From Euonymus europaeus (lineage: Eukaryota > Streptophyta > Magnoliopsida > Celastrales > Celastraceae), in contig OY756969.1 in assembly GCA_963580455.1 (NCBI GenBank), positions 7,765,501-7,829,500 on the forward strand: a DNA stretch of 64,000 nucleotides, given 5' to 3'. The notes beneath the pieces were generated by a model. It searched no databases and was not told where the DNA came from. It was given only the letters and a program-made list of their open reading frames with translations. The position numbers and the translations under genes were made by a program. Below, in pieces: positions 26,993 to 38,050 of the stretch (the first letter of the stretch is position 1; the number at the start of each line of letters is the position of its first letter).

Positions 26993-27383
26993 ATGGCTAT
27001 CTTCCCTTCAAAACTCATTCTACCATTAATCTTCGCATTCTTAAACATAACTTGCCAAGGCCATGGAGATCTGAGTGAGCAAAGAAAGGCAAGAAAATTT
27101 GTTAATTTCTTTAATATGGAGTGATTTATGTCTAGTATCTGATGCATTTGTTGATGCAGGTATACATAGTGTTCCTAGATTCCACTGTATATTCTTCAGC
27201 CTCCGATTATGCCACCCTTCTTCAGAACGTCTTAGAGGGCAGGTATGTGTGCGATGTGTATTAGGAAACTTGTAATTAGGTCTGATCGGCTTTGTATATA
27301 TAGGATGTAATACTTATTGAATCAATAACAAAAATAGAAAAGCTTTCATGGTCATTGTTTCAGAGGAACATCGTGTATATATA

Positions 27384-27416
<33 letters not shown>

Positions 27417-27870
27417 GTATGTATGATGTGTTTTTGAGAATTAATTAATGATGACTTAATATTTCTTTTGTGGGTGTCTCAGTACACCATCGGAATGTCT
27501 TGTTCACAGATATAGCAGAGATTTTGATGCATTTGCAGCCAAATTAACACGAAAAGAGGCACAAATATTAGCTGGTAATTGTCTCAAAATCCTGTATAAT
27601 TTTATTACTAAATCTAAATTATTGATCATTATTAATCTCGAAATTATCTATCAAATTATCCAACTTAATTAAAGTATTATATATATATATATATATGTAT
27701 GTATTGCAGGCATCAAAGGCGTCTTGTCGGTTTTGCCGGATAAAATGATTACTATCGATGATCCTCCTTATTCACAAATTACGAACGATAATCAGAAGAT
27801 TAATCACAAGTTTGCGAGCCAAGAGGTAATGCCAAGTTCTGCTCCAAGCGAAAATGGAGGGTTTTATTAA
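26993..27870 (+). CDS. free-standing subtilase propeptide-like protein (inhibitor I9)
   Basis: Exons 26993-27088, 27160-27242, 27483-27574 and 27710-27870 join in frame to 143 residues plus TAA. The protein has a signal peptide (residues 1-24, hydrophobic core about 8-20) and an I9 domain: RKVYIVFLD at about residue 31, LVHRYSRDFDAFAAKL at about 64, GIKGVLSVLP at about 91. A polar, acidic tail then replaces the TTKSWDF motif and the whole S8 protease domain. Intron positions and phases match the first three introns of the subtilase at 13351-16728 (RK|V, phase 0; G|S, phase 2; AG|IKG, phase 1). Intron 1 again uses a GC donor (AAG|GCAAGA). A GT 12 bases further would add four residues in frame. 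Known precedent: Arabidopsis SPI-1 is a stand-alone propeptide-like subtilase inhibitor. Function here is inferred. Confidence 0.8.
27376..27425. repeat. TATG/TA microsatellite in intron 2 of the I9 gene
   Basis: Runs of TA, TATATG and TATG units lie between exons 2 and 3. A second (AT)n run is in intron 3 at about 27679-27697. Confidence 0.9.
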
Positions 27871-28509
27871 AATATCAAGTCTTGCAAGATTTCTAGCTCA
27901 TGATCGATGAATTGATCAATGCTATTTTTCAATAAAATAATTGCAGTTAGATTTCAAATTTGCAGCTATTTTGCAGATAATTATGTGGCACCATCTAAAT
28001 AGTCCTATCGAAAGCTCGGACGTTTTAAAAGAGAAAATAAATAATTAAAATAATAATTTTACATAATTTTATTGTGTTGTGAAAACAAAGAATGCTCATT
28101 AATAATAATTTTTAGCACTAAAATAAATTAATAATAAAAAACGAAGAAATGCATATAGAGATCGAGTTCTCAACTAATCCAAGCATTTGTAACTCCAAAT
28201 TAATTAACACTGGTCGTACGAATTTATTTGCAATGAGTTCCACATCTTAATTGATAAAATTAAATAAGAAAATCAATTGCAACTCTTGGGTTTTAATAGC
28301 GTCCAATCCGACCAAAGGATTAGACGATATATAATCCATTTCAATGAATGCAACGTTGATTTGGTCAACATCCATAATTGATTTTTCAAATTTTTATAAA
28401 ATTTTATTATGGAAAAGATATGATGAAAATGGGTATGAAAATTTAGTTTATTATTAATGAAAAACTTAACATAGCAATAATAATAATATATTTTTTTATT
28501 TTTTCCATT
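27871..28509. other. 3' flank of the I9 gene, no gene seen
   Basis: This AT-rich sequence includes the presumed 3' UTR. A donor-like GAG|GTAATG inside the last exon (27825) could once have led to further exons, but none with S8 protease similarity is present downstream. Confidence 0.5.
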
Positions 28510-28742
28510 CTTTTATAGACGAATTACTGATGAAATTTTCTTTTTGCATACGGATTAGAGGGAAAATTTATTTTTTTGGTCGACGGAAATTAATTTTTTG
28601 TCGACGGAATATTGACGAAAAAATCTATCAGTAATTACCAATGAAATTTTTCTCATCGTTGTTTAGATTACCTACGATGTTTTAACAAAGGAAATTTTTA
28701 CTGACAAAATTTTTTCTAGATAATTCGTGAATTTCTTGTAGT
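28510..28742 (-). mobile_element. CACTA-like terminal remnant
   Basis: It ends in TTTCTTGTAGTC, close to the inverted CACTA terminus. GTCGACGGAA motifs recur inside (28580-28612). No partner end is visible. The subterminal motifs differ from those at 17566-17910, so it is a different element. Confidence 0.45.
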
Positions 28743-30845
28743 CAGATAAACAATATCAAATTATTAATTGGACAAGATAGATATTTATGCATTTTTTTTA
28801 ATAGTAGAGATTAGAACATTTAATCTAATGATAGACTATTTTTATACTGTTATTGGACTGTTTTGTAGTTCAGCCCATAACTCTTTACCAAATTAAAAAT
28901 AAAATCAAAATAATTAAAAACATTACCCTTATAAAACCTGAAAATTAAATCCAGTTGTAGTAACCAGATTTCGTCCGGGCCTTCTCACATTATTTTTCTT
29001 CTCTCATTTTCAGTCTACATTTTTATTTGTTGTATTAATTCTTTTGTGTTTTCATTTGATGGAATCTTACTCCCACGTGAATCTTTTTTTTTGATACTTT
29101 AGTCCCCACTATCTTCTTTTCTTGACAAAATCCAATCGGTGCTATCTTTTTTCGACCAACTCCAATTTCTCCACCAATCAATCCCTTTTCTCATGCGTCC
29201 TCACCTAATTGAAGAAATTAGGCACCCATGAGACGGGGATGCTTCCTGGCATCCAATTCCTCACTTCTACAAGAACAAGGTCTTCTCCTCCAATTGGGGG
29301 ACACTTCGGTTCCTCCCGTAATCACCACCATCACCATAGCTTCCCCAATTCCTTCACCTGCATCATGACCTAGCCTCATTCTTCCTAGTCGAGACCCAAA
29401 AAAATCCCTATCAACCGGCGTCTCATATTTTCTTTAAAAGGCCACGCATTTATGGGGAAAAAGGCCTCATGCTTTTCCTCCGGCCAAAATACACCATCAC
29501 CGTCGTATCGCACCATCTATCCACGACCTCCTTTTCTCTCCGACTCCAACAGAGTGATTATCGAATCCAATGGACCAACCCTTTGTTTTTATTAAGTCTG
29601 GAGAGGAAGCAATAGATTCTGTCTTGGAGGCGATCTCATCGTAGCAACACGCAGTATCTTCACATCATATGAGTCAAGTTTGACCAATATGCTGCCAGTC
29701 GAAGCACCTAGAGCTAGATCCAACACTGAAATATCGAAACCAAATGATACGGTGCTGGATTCTCTGAAATTCAGAGAAGAAATTTAGCAATTGATGACCG
29801 TACAGTCAGAAAACAAGAGCTTCTTCGCTGCACTCCTCGGATCCAGACGGGAGTGATGGTGGAGATCCATGAACGGTGGCTCAGTCTTCAAGAGGTTTGA
29901 ATCGAGGTTGTTTGGTCCCCCTGGTGCGCCGCTCGTCTCTATTTTAGAATTGGGAAAGTTAAGAGAAGGCTTCAATGCCTTGTCATCCAAAGGAAGCTCA
30001 TTGGGCCAACTCTTATGGATTAGAGTATTGGGTTTTAGTTGAAGCAAAGTTTGATTTGTTGGGCCGAGCGTGAAGGTTTTATTTTGTTTTGGGTCCATTA
30101 GTTCAAAGCATGTGGATTAATTTAATGGGCCTGATTTTTTAGACAAGAGGAGCTGGACCGGTTACCCACTGGTGTGGCGTATTCTTCATGTGGTTTACAA
30201 TTTTTCAAAACAATGAGCTGGTTAAGAGTTTAGTCAAAAGTGCAGCTTGTCCAAATGGAGGTAGCTCCAATTTAATAATTTCAATCTCAAACGAAAGGTC
30301 CACATCAAAGAAAGATTGATTATTCTATTTGTGTAAGATTTAAGTTTTTATTCTTTTTTGTGGACCATGTATTATGTAAATAGTAAAAATAAAAATAATA
30401 AAAATTGCATACATGATTTTAGGATGCTAGAAGCATGCAGCGGTTGATCCGACGATGGAACCAAACGGAGAAGCATTGGATGCTATCCCAAAATGACTCT
30501 TGAGGATAAAATCTTATGAAATTCTCATCCATTGGATGAAGAGGATTTTTTTAAAAGCATTCATATTGTATATAAAAATTATATCGAAAGCCTTAACCAA
30601 CGATGTAATTAATTTGGGGAATGCATTGGATGCATCTTCAGAGAAAATTCTTGAGGTGAGAGTGTTTCATGGACACTTGACCATTGGATGGAAGAGTCTC
30701 ATGAACCTCAATATTGGACTCTCAATATAATTTTTATATCCTATAAATAATTATCATGCTTCATATATATATTTTTGTTAAATGTCATGTTTGATTTTCT
30801 TAATCATTTAATGAGATAATAAAAGTTAAATTGGCAACTGTTTTT
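28743..30845. other. unassigned, weak coding-like fragments only
   Basis: A minus-strand frame at 29784-30098 and plus-strand pieces near 29730-30040 look slightly protein-like but match nothing I recognise. No splice structure or motif supports a gene. Confidence 0.4.
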
Positions 30846-30985
30846 TAAAACAGACGTTGTGGGGTGCCTCACACCTTTCCCATACGTAATAAACTCACTT
30901 GCCCATTTTTTTCAATTTTCGCAGACCAAATTGATTTTTATTGGTGACCAATTGCACCTGTTACAATTGGTGGCGACTCTTCTTT
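30846..30985 (+). repeat. possible Tat/Ogre-like LTR end and primer region
   Basis: The combination GGGGTGCCTCACACCTT and, about 110 bases on, TTGGTGGCGACTC resembles the LTR-end and primer region of Tat/Ogre gypsy elements. Only these two patterns support it. Confidence 0.25.
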
Positions 30986-31399
30986 TAAAATTTCTCTCGC
31001 AAAACCAGTTGCGACACCAGTATACACACGCCTCTCTCACATTATAAAAATATGTTTTTAATTTAATTAATTCTCCATTAAAGAGAACGTTTTATGTTGA
31101 AAACAGGTTTTATTTTGGGGGATTCATTAATAAGTCTTTTAATAAAAATGTGAATTTCATTCCCTACTTTTAATTTTTTAATATTCCAAAATATCTTTTA
31201 AATAATTCTGGACAAAATTATCATTATTTCAATAAATCCTTATGTGTATGACATATGCTGACATCATCAAATTCTTTTTATTTTTTTCTTTTAAAAACTT
31301 TAAAAAGTTTTATCTCTCAAAATACAAGTCGGATCTTTTAAAAAAAATAGATTCATAATCAGAGCGAAAAACTCTTTCCAATGAGACCCATGATCGATA

Positions 31400-32330
31400 T
31401 GTTTAAATGTCCATTCGTCAAATCCTCTGAATGAACTCAGAGGATTTCTGAAAACTCACAAAAACCAATTAAAATAGTTTTCAAAATTAAGCAAAAAAAT
31501 TCAGATGATTTTACAAACTCGTTTTAAATTTAGAGAATTTCGCAAAATTTACCAAAATAATTCAGATAAATTTTTTGAAATTAAACAAAAAAATTAGAGG
31601 ATTTCATAAAATATATACTAAAAATTATAAGAATTTTTGAAAATCAAACAAAAAACAACCCAAAACTCTAAATCATAAACCCCAAAACCCTAAATCTCAA
31701 AATTCTAAATACTAAATCTTAATCTCTTAAATCCCAAAATCCTAAACTATAAATAATAAAATATAATCTTCTAAACTTTAGACTCTTAAACTTTAAACCT
31801 TATAAGCAGAAATCTTCTAATTTTTCGAAAAATCCTCTGAATGTTAACAATTCCAGTTTTAATTTTAAACAAAAAATCTTATAAATAATTAAGAAAAATT
31901 TACAAAAATAAGAAGAAAATCATAAAATTTTACTAACTTATATTCCTAAACCCTAAACCTTAAACCTTAAGTCTTAAACCCCAAAATCCTAAATAATAAA
32001 TTATAATCTCCTAAACCCCAAAACCTTATATCCTAACTCTAAACACTAAATTCTAATATCTTAAACCTCAAACCTCAAACCCTAAATTTTATACTCTATT
32101 ACTAGAAATCTTCTAAATTTTCTATGAAAAAATTAGTGGATTTATCAAAATCAAACAAAAAAACAACCAAAATTTTAGATAATCAGAGGATTTCTCAAAC
32201 TTGTTAAGAATTCAGAGGATTTTACAAAACTCACCAAAACAATTCATAAGAGTTTTTTGAAAAATTATGAAAAAAAATTCAGAGAATTTCTTACCTAGAA
32301 TTCAGAGGATTTTCACAAAAGTCACCAAAA
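31400..32330. repeat. degenerate tandem repeats with telomere-like blocks
   Basis: Two blocks (about 31660-31805 and 31935-32100) are made of decayed CCCTAAA-type units (for example AAACCCTAAATCTCAAA). Around them a TCAGAGGATTT motif recurs many times with A-rich spacers. The blocks are too degenerate for a functional telomere and lie in internal DNA. Confidence 0.7.
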
Positions 32331-34676
32331 TGGCTAGAAATTATTTTGATATTTGGTTTTGTTTGAAATATGAATTGAGTTTTATTATGATATTATTATC
32401 ATAAGTTATTTGCTTTGGTTATTAGTGAACAACATAATAAAATATTGACATTTGTATTGGATAACGTTTTGTTGATGCACATGTGTTTCATTGTTGATTT
32501 CGATAATATAGTGATTCACAGATTTTAATGCATATGCACATGTTACTACGTTACGTAAATTTTGTTCATGTGAGTGCACTTGATTTTTGGGAAAGAAAAA
32601 AAAATCGGTTGATCGATTCTTCATTTTGATTCATCAAAAGTGAAAATATTAGTTCATCTTTAAAAACATACGGATAAAAGACATGATTTTCACCCGACTT
32701 TCTAGGATTGTATTTATATTTATTTTATTATAATAATTATTTTCTAAATAAACAATAATCATATACTAATAAAAATAAGAATAGATTTAAATGAGAGTAG
32801 AGTAAAATTGTCATTAATTGAGGTTAAAATTTAAAGTTATTCTTATTGATGTAAGCTTCAAATAATTGGGGATGTATTGGGTTATAAACTTTTCAAAAAA
32901 ACTAAATGGAATATAAAGTCCATATAAAGGACTTATCACCAAATAATCCTTTATTTTCCCCTTTTTTTTGGCATGTGTAGTTTGGTTCATAATTAAATGA
33001 TTGTTGGTGTGAGGTGAGGATGAGATGAGCATCATCATGTTTGATAGGAAATGAGCGTGTGTACGAGTGTGATAATTTAATAGTACAATTTTTGTATTAT
33101 CATTTCTCCTTTTAGAAAACAAAAATCATATTTTATATCATTTTTGTTGACTTAACAAGAGGTAAAATACTCTTTTAGATATCAAAATTCATTCTCCCTT
33201 ATGAAGATCGATAGTAATGCTCACCATTTTTGGTGAGTTTGACTAATCTCTATAATGATGAAACAAGGGTAGGATGAGTTTGATAGTTTAGCATTTTAAG
33301 ATAAACCAAACAAGAGACAATCTCACTCTCATTCTATCCTTTAAATGCCAACCAAATGTATCGTAACTTTTATCCTAGGTGACTAGATTCTATATACAAA
33401 AAAAAAAAAAAATTGAGCCAAAAATACGCTCTCCCATCGTTCTAAAAGTTATAACTACATTAGTTATAGACCAAATCATGTGAACCTACGAAATTATTGG
33501 TAATCAGTTTCTCATTAGGGATGGTTAAATACTCCACTATTTTTTTTTTAAATACAACACAATGTGATAAATATACAACAATATCAATTTAAAATAAAAG
33601 TGTTTTTATAAATACACTACCCCAAATTTGTTGTTATACCCTTAATGTATTTTTACGAAAGGACAATCACATACACCACTTTAAATACAACATCGCGGGT
33701 TAAATACACCATTCCTCCTTGATTGACTAATGATCATGATCACATGTGGTGATTTTTTTGGACAAATTTTTATTCTTTCTACAACTACCATCGACAAGAA
33801 TGTTCCCAAGTGTGCCTCATTTGGACCTATACCTTCTTGCAAAAGTACCTTGACTGGCTGAGGTTTTAGTTGTTATAGTAACTGTTAATGCCATTTCCAT
33901 GTAAGACCAGGCCCAACCCACAAGCTAGCTCGTGATGGTCAGTCAACGTTGGCTCAGGTAGATGATAGAAGTCAGCCCAAGAAGAGCAGCCCATGAAGAA
34001 ACAATTAGGCTCACGTAAGAGAAATACAAGTCGAGGAAGAAGTGTGGAGGTGGTGCTCCTACAAATGTTGATCCAGTAACCAAACATGGACATGTGGCAA
34101 CAGTTGCAAATATTGAACTGTCAGTATATGTTACCCTATCTGGAAACTCAAGTTGGTGCCAAAAAAAAAAGGGACATAGAAGAAGGACGTGAGACATGGC
34201 CAAAAATGGTGGAAGACAAGCCTTAAGTGAGGTGGTAGACATAAGGGAAAGAGGATTAGCGAATCAAACCAAAAATCAAGAGCAATTGACTCAAGTAAAT
34301 AACATACACCAGAGCCAAGACTTTTATTATTTTCCCAAACAATTCCTTTCAATTATGTAATCTCAGTATGTCATCCATTAAGATAATACATTTGTTTTGA
34401 ACTATTACTGTCAACTATCAATGCTAACTATCGTTGTGTCAATTTACTCGGTGTCATTTTGCTTTCATTTCTATTAATCTCAATGAAGCGCACCTTCAGT
34501 GGAGTTGGGGAACCTAGAATTACTAAGGTCTCAAAGTAATTCATACATTCGTTTGATATTGGTTAGATAGTAATTGTTGTAATTTTATTATTTGACAGTT
34601 TGAAATACTTTAATCTCTGGCGCACCTGAAACAAACACCATTTTGGGCCAAATTTTTTTTTGGCAAACCCGGTCAG
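32331..34676. other. intergenic or decayed LTR sequence, no gene seen
   Basis: This is AT-rich, with an A-run at 33400 and no recognisable protein on either strand. The part just before 34677 may be the LTR and leader of the gypsy gag that follows, but I could not define ends. Confidence 0.45.
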
Positions 34677-36257
34677 ATGAGAAGAAAGAAATCAATGGCA
34701 CCACAAACTCGCATTGGTGGAAAAGAGCCAGTGAATGAAAAAGATGACGATCCGCCACGTGAAAATATGTCAATACAAGATGATGTGAATTTTGCAATTG
34801 ATGGTGACAACAAAGAAAATTTGGAGCATATCGACATGCCAGTAGGCTTATCTAAAGAGGCCGCCATCCTGTTCGACCATCTTGCTAAAATACTGAAAAT
34901 TATGGAGGTACATTCTAACAAAACTATTGAGAGCGTAGTGAAATAGGTGGAACGTTAGTTCGAGCTGAAATTGGAAGAGTTCTTTGTAGGGGCATCCTAC
35001 GAGGTAGAAGAGTAATCTCGTTGAATTGACTCCTCCTCGCTATACACCACCACCGCTGTGGTCAATAGCCAATGGACTTTTTGGCCAAATATCAATGGCA
35101 ATACTAACCCAACAAATCATCAAGGCATCTACCTGCCACCTGAAGCCATAGGGCATAGTGCATACAATGGTGCTGTGGAAGGAGTTCTTGGATGAACGCG
35201 ATGGGTCCAACCTACTGTTCCACCTCAGTTGCCACCGATTGATATAGATGTTTTCAGAAAAATCATACAAGAATTACATGGCTAGGGCATGAGGTAGATG
35301 GGCCGACTAGAATATCATAAGCCTTATTGAGCTGTGGTAGATCGAGAAAATCCTTATCCATGAGGATTTAGAGTGCCGAACTTCACTCTGTTTACTGGAG
35401 AAGAAGAACTATCCAATGTGTAACACATTAGTCGCTTCACTGTGCAATGCAGAGAAATCGCCAATTATGACAACTTTGACAACTTAAGGCTTAGGTTATT
35501 TCCAAATTCACTGATAGAAGTTGCTTTTACTTGGTATTCAACACTGCCCAGAAATTCCATCAACAGATGGTGGGAGATGGAAAGATAATTTCATATTCAA
35601 ATCTTCCAAGCTGAGCAAGAGGTATTGGTGACTGAACTGTCAAGGCTAGTGCAGAAACCTGTGAAAAACTGATGCCTACATTGCTTGTTTCAAGAAGCTA
35701 CGAAATAGGTGCATGATTTATCTGCCTGAATAAGAGTTTGTCAAAATGACACAGCGAGGGTTGGATATCAAACTCAGAAAAAAGTTTCAAGGTATGGAGT
35801 TTTATGATTTTTATGAAATGGCAACGAAGGTAGCTTAATCTAAGGAGCTGCTGAAAGAAGAAGGAAGGAGAAAGAAATCTTCTTTGGGTACCCACTACCA
35901 AGAAGTAAAGGTAGATGTTGCTGAAGTCACAACAAAAAAAAGATTTGGGTTTGCCCAGCATTATCCAAATCCAAATCAACCGAGGCAGCAAAGAAACAAC
36001 CAATTGGTAGCAATGCCAATTACACTTTTGATATCACCAAAATCGAAGAAATTTTTGACTTTTTGTGGCAGGAAAAGTTTGCGACATTTCTAGCAGGGCA
36101 TAAGCTACCATCTCTTGAGGAAATCAAAGGAAAAGACTACTGCAAGTACCATGATGTGTTGTCCCATACCACCAACAACTGCTGGACATTGAAGAATATG
36201 ATCCTGGAGAAGATCGGCAAAGGAATCTTGCGTTTCCCTGACAATTATTTGAAATAA
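34677..36257 (+). pseudogene. Ty3/gypsy gag, heavily broken
   Basis: The start MRRKKSMAPQTR is followed by retrotransposon gag pieces in several frames: PNFTLFTGEEELSNV (about 35375), RLFPNSLIEVAFTWYSTLP (about 35485), an arginine/lysine-rich linker (about 35850) and a C-terminal KGKDYCKYHDVLSHTTNNCW (about 36130) ending at 36257. Many stops interrupt it. The C-terminal KGKxYCKYH motif is typical of Tat/Retand-type gag, so I place it there tentatively. No pol follows before 36838. Confidence 0.8.
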
Positions 36258-36838
36258 TTTGAATTTTTTATTCATATTATGTGAAATTTCTAATACAATA
36301 TTAACGTGTGTAAGTTAGCATGATTGTCTCACTCACACGAGTAATCGACTCTGTCGAAGTGGGAGCGAGTAGAATGAGATAATTTATGATTTTGATCACT
36401 AAGGGTGAACAAGTTTTGATCATTGAGAGTGGACGAAAATTTAAACAAGTATCGTCTTAGTTGGTACTAAGATGAGATTCTTAAAAGAATTCACATGAAA
36501 TTCATGGAGCCTATTTTGAATAAGCCATGTTTGAATTTACTTTTGACACTTGGGAGTGAGCAAAAGAAATTGCAAGTTTGTTGTCCATTTTAAGATTGGG
36601 GACAAGGCTAAGCCTATGTGGTTCAAGGAGTAAACATATGCCCTTGACTCGTAAGAGAAAAAAGAATACTTCGCCACAACATGTACTTCATTTTAAGATT
36701 GGGGACAATGGTTTGCTACCTTGACATGTTACCTATGGTTAAGAGACGATTCAACCTAAAGGTACATAATTGGAAAAGCAAGTTTGACCAAAACTAAATG
36801 ATATTAGGGCAAAAAGGAAGAAACTTGGTTTGGATGAC
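36258..36838. other. non-coding flank before the Athila insertion
   Basis: It ends with ATGAC (36834-36838), the left copy of the Athila target duplication. A repeated phrase (TTTTAAGATTGGGGACAA at 36589 and 36692) is all I see in it. Confidence 0.5.
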
Positions 36839-37494
36839 TGATAAGTGCCAGAATATACGTTTTTAAAGTGATAAAATACTACCAAAGCAATGCCAAGAAA
36901 TTGTGCTTAAAGCTGAATTTTCAAGATTATTGTACTTAAGATCTTCTTGGATGTTTTGGAGGTTAAGAGGTAGTAAGAGCTATCGAATGAGATTTGATCT
37001 TCAACAAATTTTTAGAGGACACTTCAAGCTTTGCAGGAAGTGCTGGTCTAGACGCCATGCTAGATTTCGATTAAGAATACACGTAATGAGGTAGACGCCA
37101 TACACTTTACATGCAATTAAGAGAGAATCATACAACTTGAGTTTGGCCATGACCTTGTTGTGAATGTTGTCATCATATGCTTGTTAAAATTGTTAGTCTA
37201 TTATTTCTTATAAATTGTTTGAATGTTTTGTGGTGGATAGTGAGTCTTAGCTATTGTTTTCATTAATATCAATTCTCATTCTTGTTCTCAACGTCAATTT
37301 CTTTGTCTTAATTTTTATCTATTACAAGATTTAACCCCCCCCCTTTTCCCCCTTTTATAATTGTATCAATTATATTCAAGTGTTAGATTATATATCTATT
37401 AGCATCACTCCTTGTGGGATCGACTCTTACTTGTTCATTATATATTAATTGTACATTTGTAAGTATATTTTAAATTGTTACTAATGACATAACA
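36839..37494 (+). repeat. Athila 5' LTR with internal deletion
   Basis: It matches the two ends of the 3' LTR but lacks about 865 bp present there (48443-49313), including the TATA box. The junction is after TGCTGGT at about 37047. Confidence 0.93.
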
Positions 37495-37499
37495 ATTTT

Positions 37500-37517
37500 T
37501 GGCGCCGTTGCCGGGGA
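37500..37517 (+). other. Athila primer-binding site
   Basis: TGGCGCCGTTGCCGGGGA is the characteristic Athila primer site, five bases after the LTR. Confidence 0.95.
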
Positions 37518-38050
37518 CGTGATTACCTAATATAATGTCATCTAACTCTTGTATATAATTTATTTATTTATTTTTGTTGTTAGCACCTCCTACATGGAAG
37601 GTTTTACATTACATGTTATTATTTAACGTGGTTGGCTTAAAGCCCCATTTTATTTTCTATTAATGGCTGGTTCAACCACCTACTATTGTTGATATATGTA
37701 TATATCTATTAATATTAATGGCTGGTTCTACCGCCTATTAATATGCCTTAATATTTACTAACATCATTTTTTTATGGTTGGCCTTTTCTGCCCCATTTTA
37801 TTTCTTTTGTATACTAACTTTTTATATATTGTCAACTAACTCCTTTAATCCTCTGATTGTGATTGGCACTGCCATCCACCAAATTTTCTCTATATTAATT
37901 TATGTTCATGGTTGGCCTCGCCACCTAAGTAGTTCATTTATATTGTTATTTTTCCTATTTTGCAGATACATGAATGTCCAGCTCAAATCTTGAGAACTTA
38001 TCGAGTGACGACATTTTGTTAAACACAAAATTAGCGGATATCCGTTTATT

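Noticed and set aside
27826..27870. The GAG|GTAATG inside the last I9 exon as the real exon end, with S8 protease exons following.
   Set aside because: No protease-domain coding sequence occurs in the following several kilobases, and read-through gives a short clean C-terminus.
17566..28742. The two CACTA-like ends as the termini of one 11 kb transposon enclosing the I9 gene.
   Set aside because: The ends differ beyond the first bases, their subterminal motifs differ, and no transposase lies between them. They are better read as separate remnants.
29784..30098. Minus-strand 104-codon frame as a gene.
   Set aside because: No homology I recognise, no splice or promoter signals, and the opposite strand looks equally protein-like.
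31660..32100. A true telomere.
   Set aside because: The units are degenerate and flanked by internal DNA on both sides.
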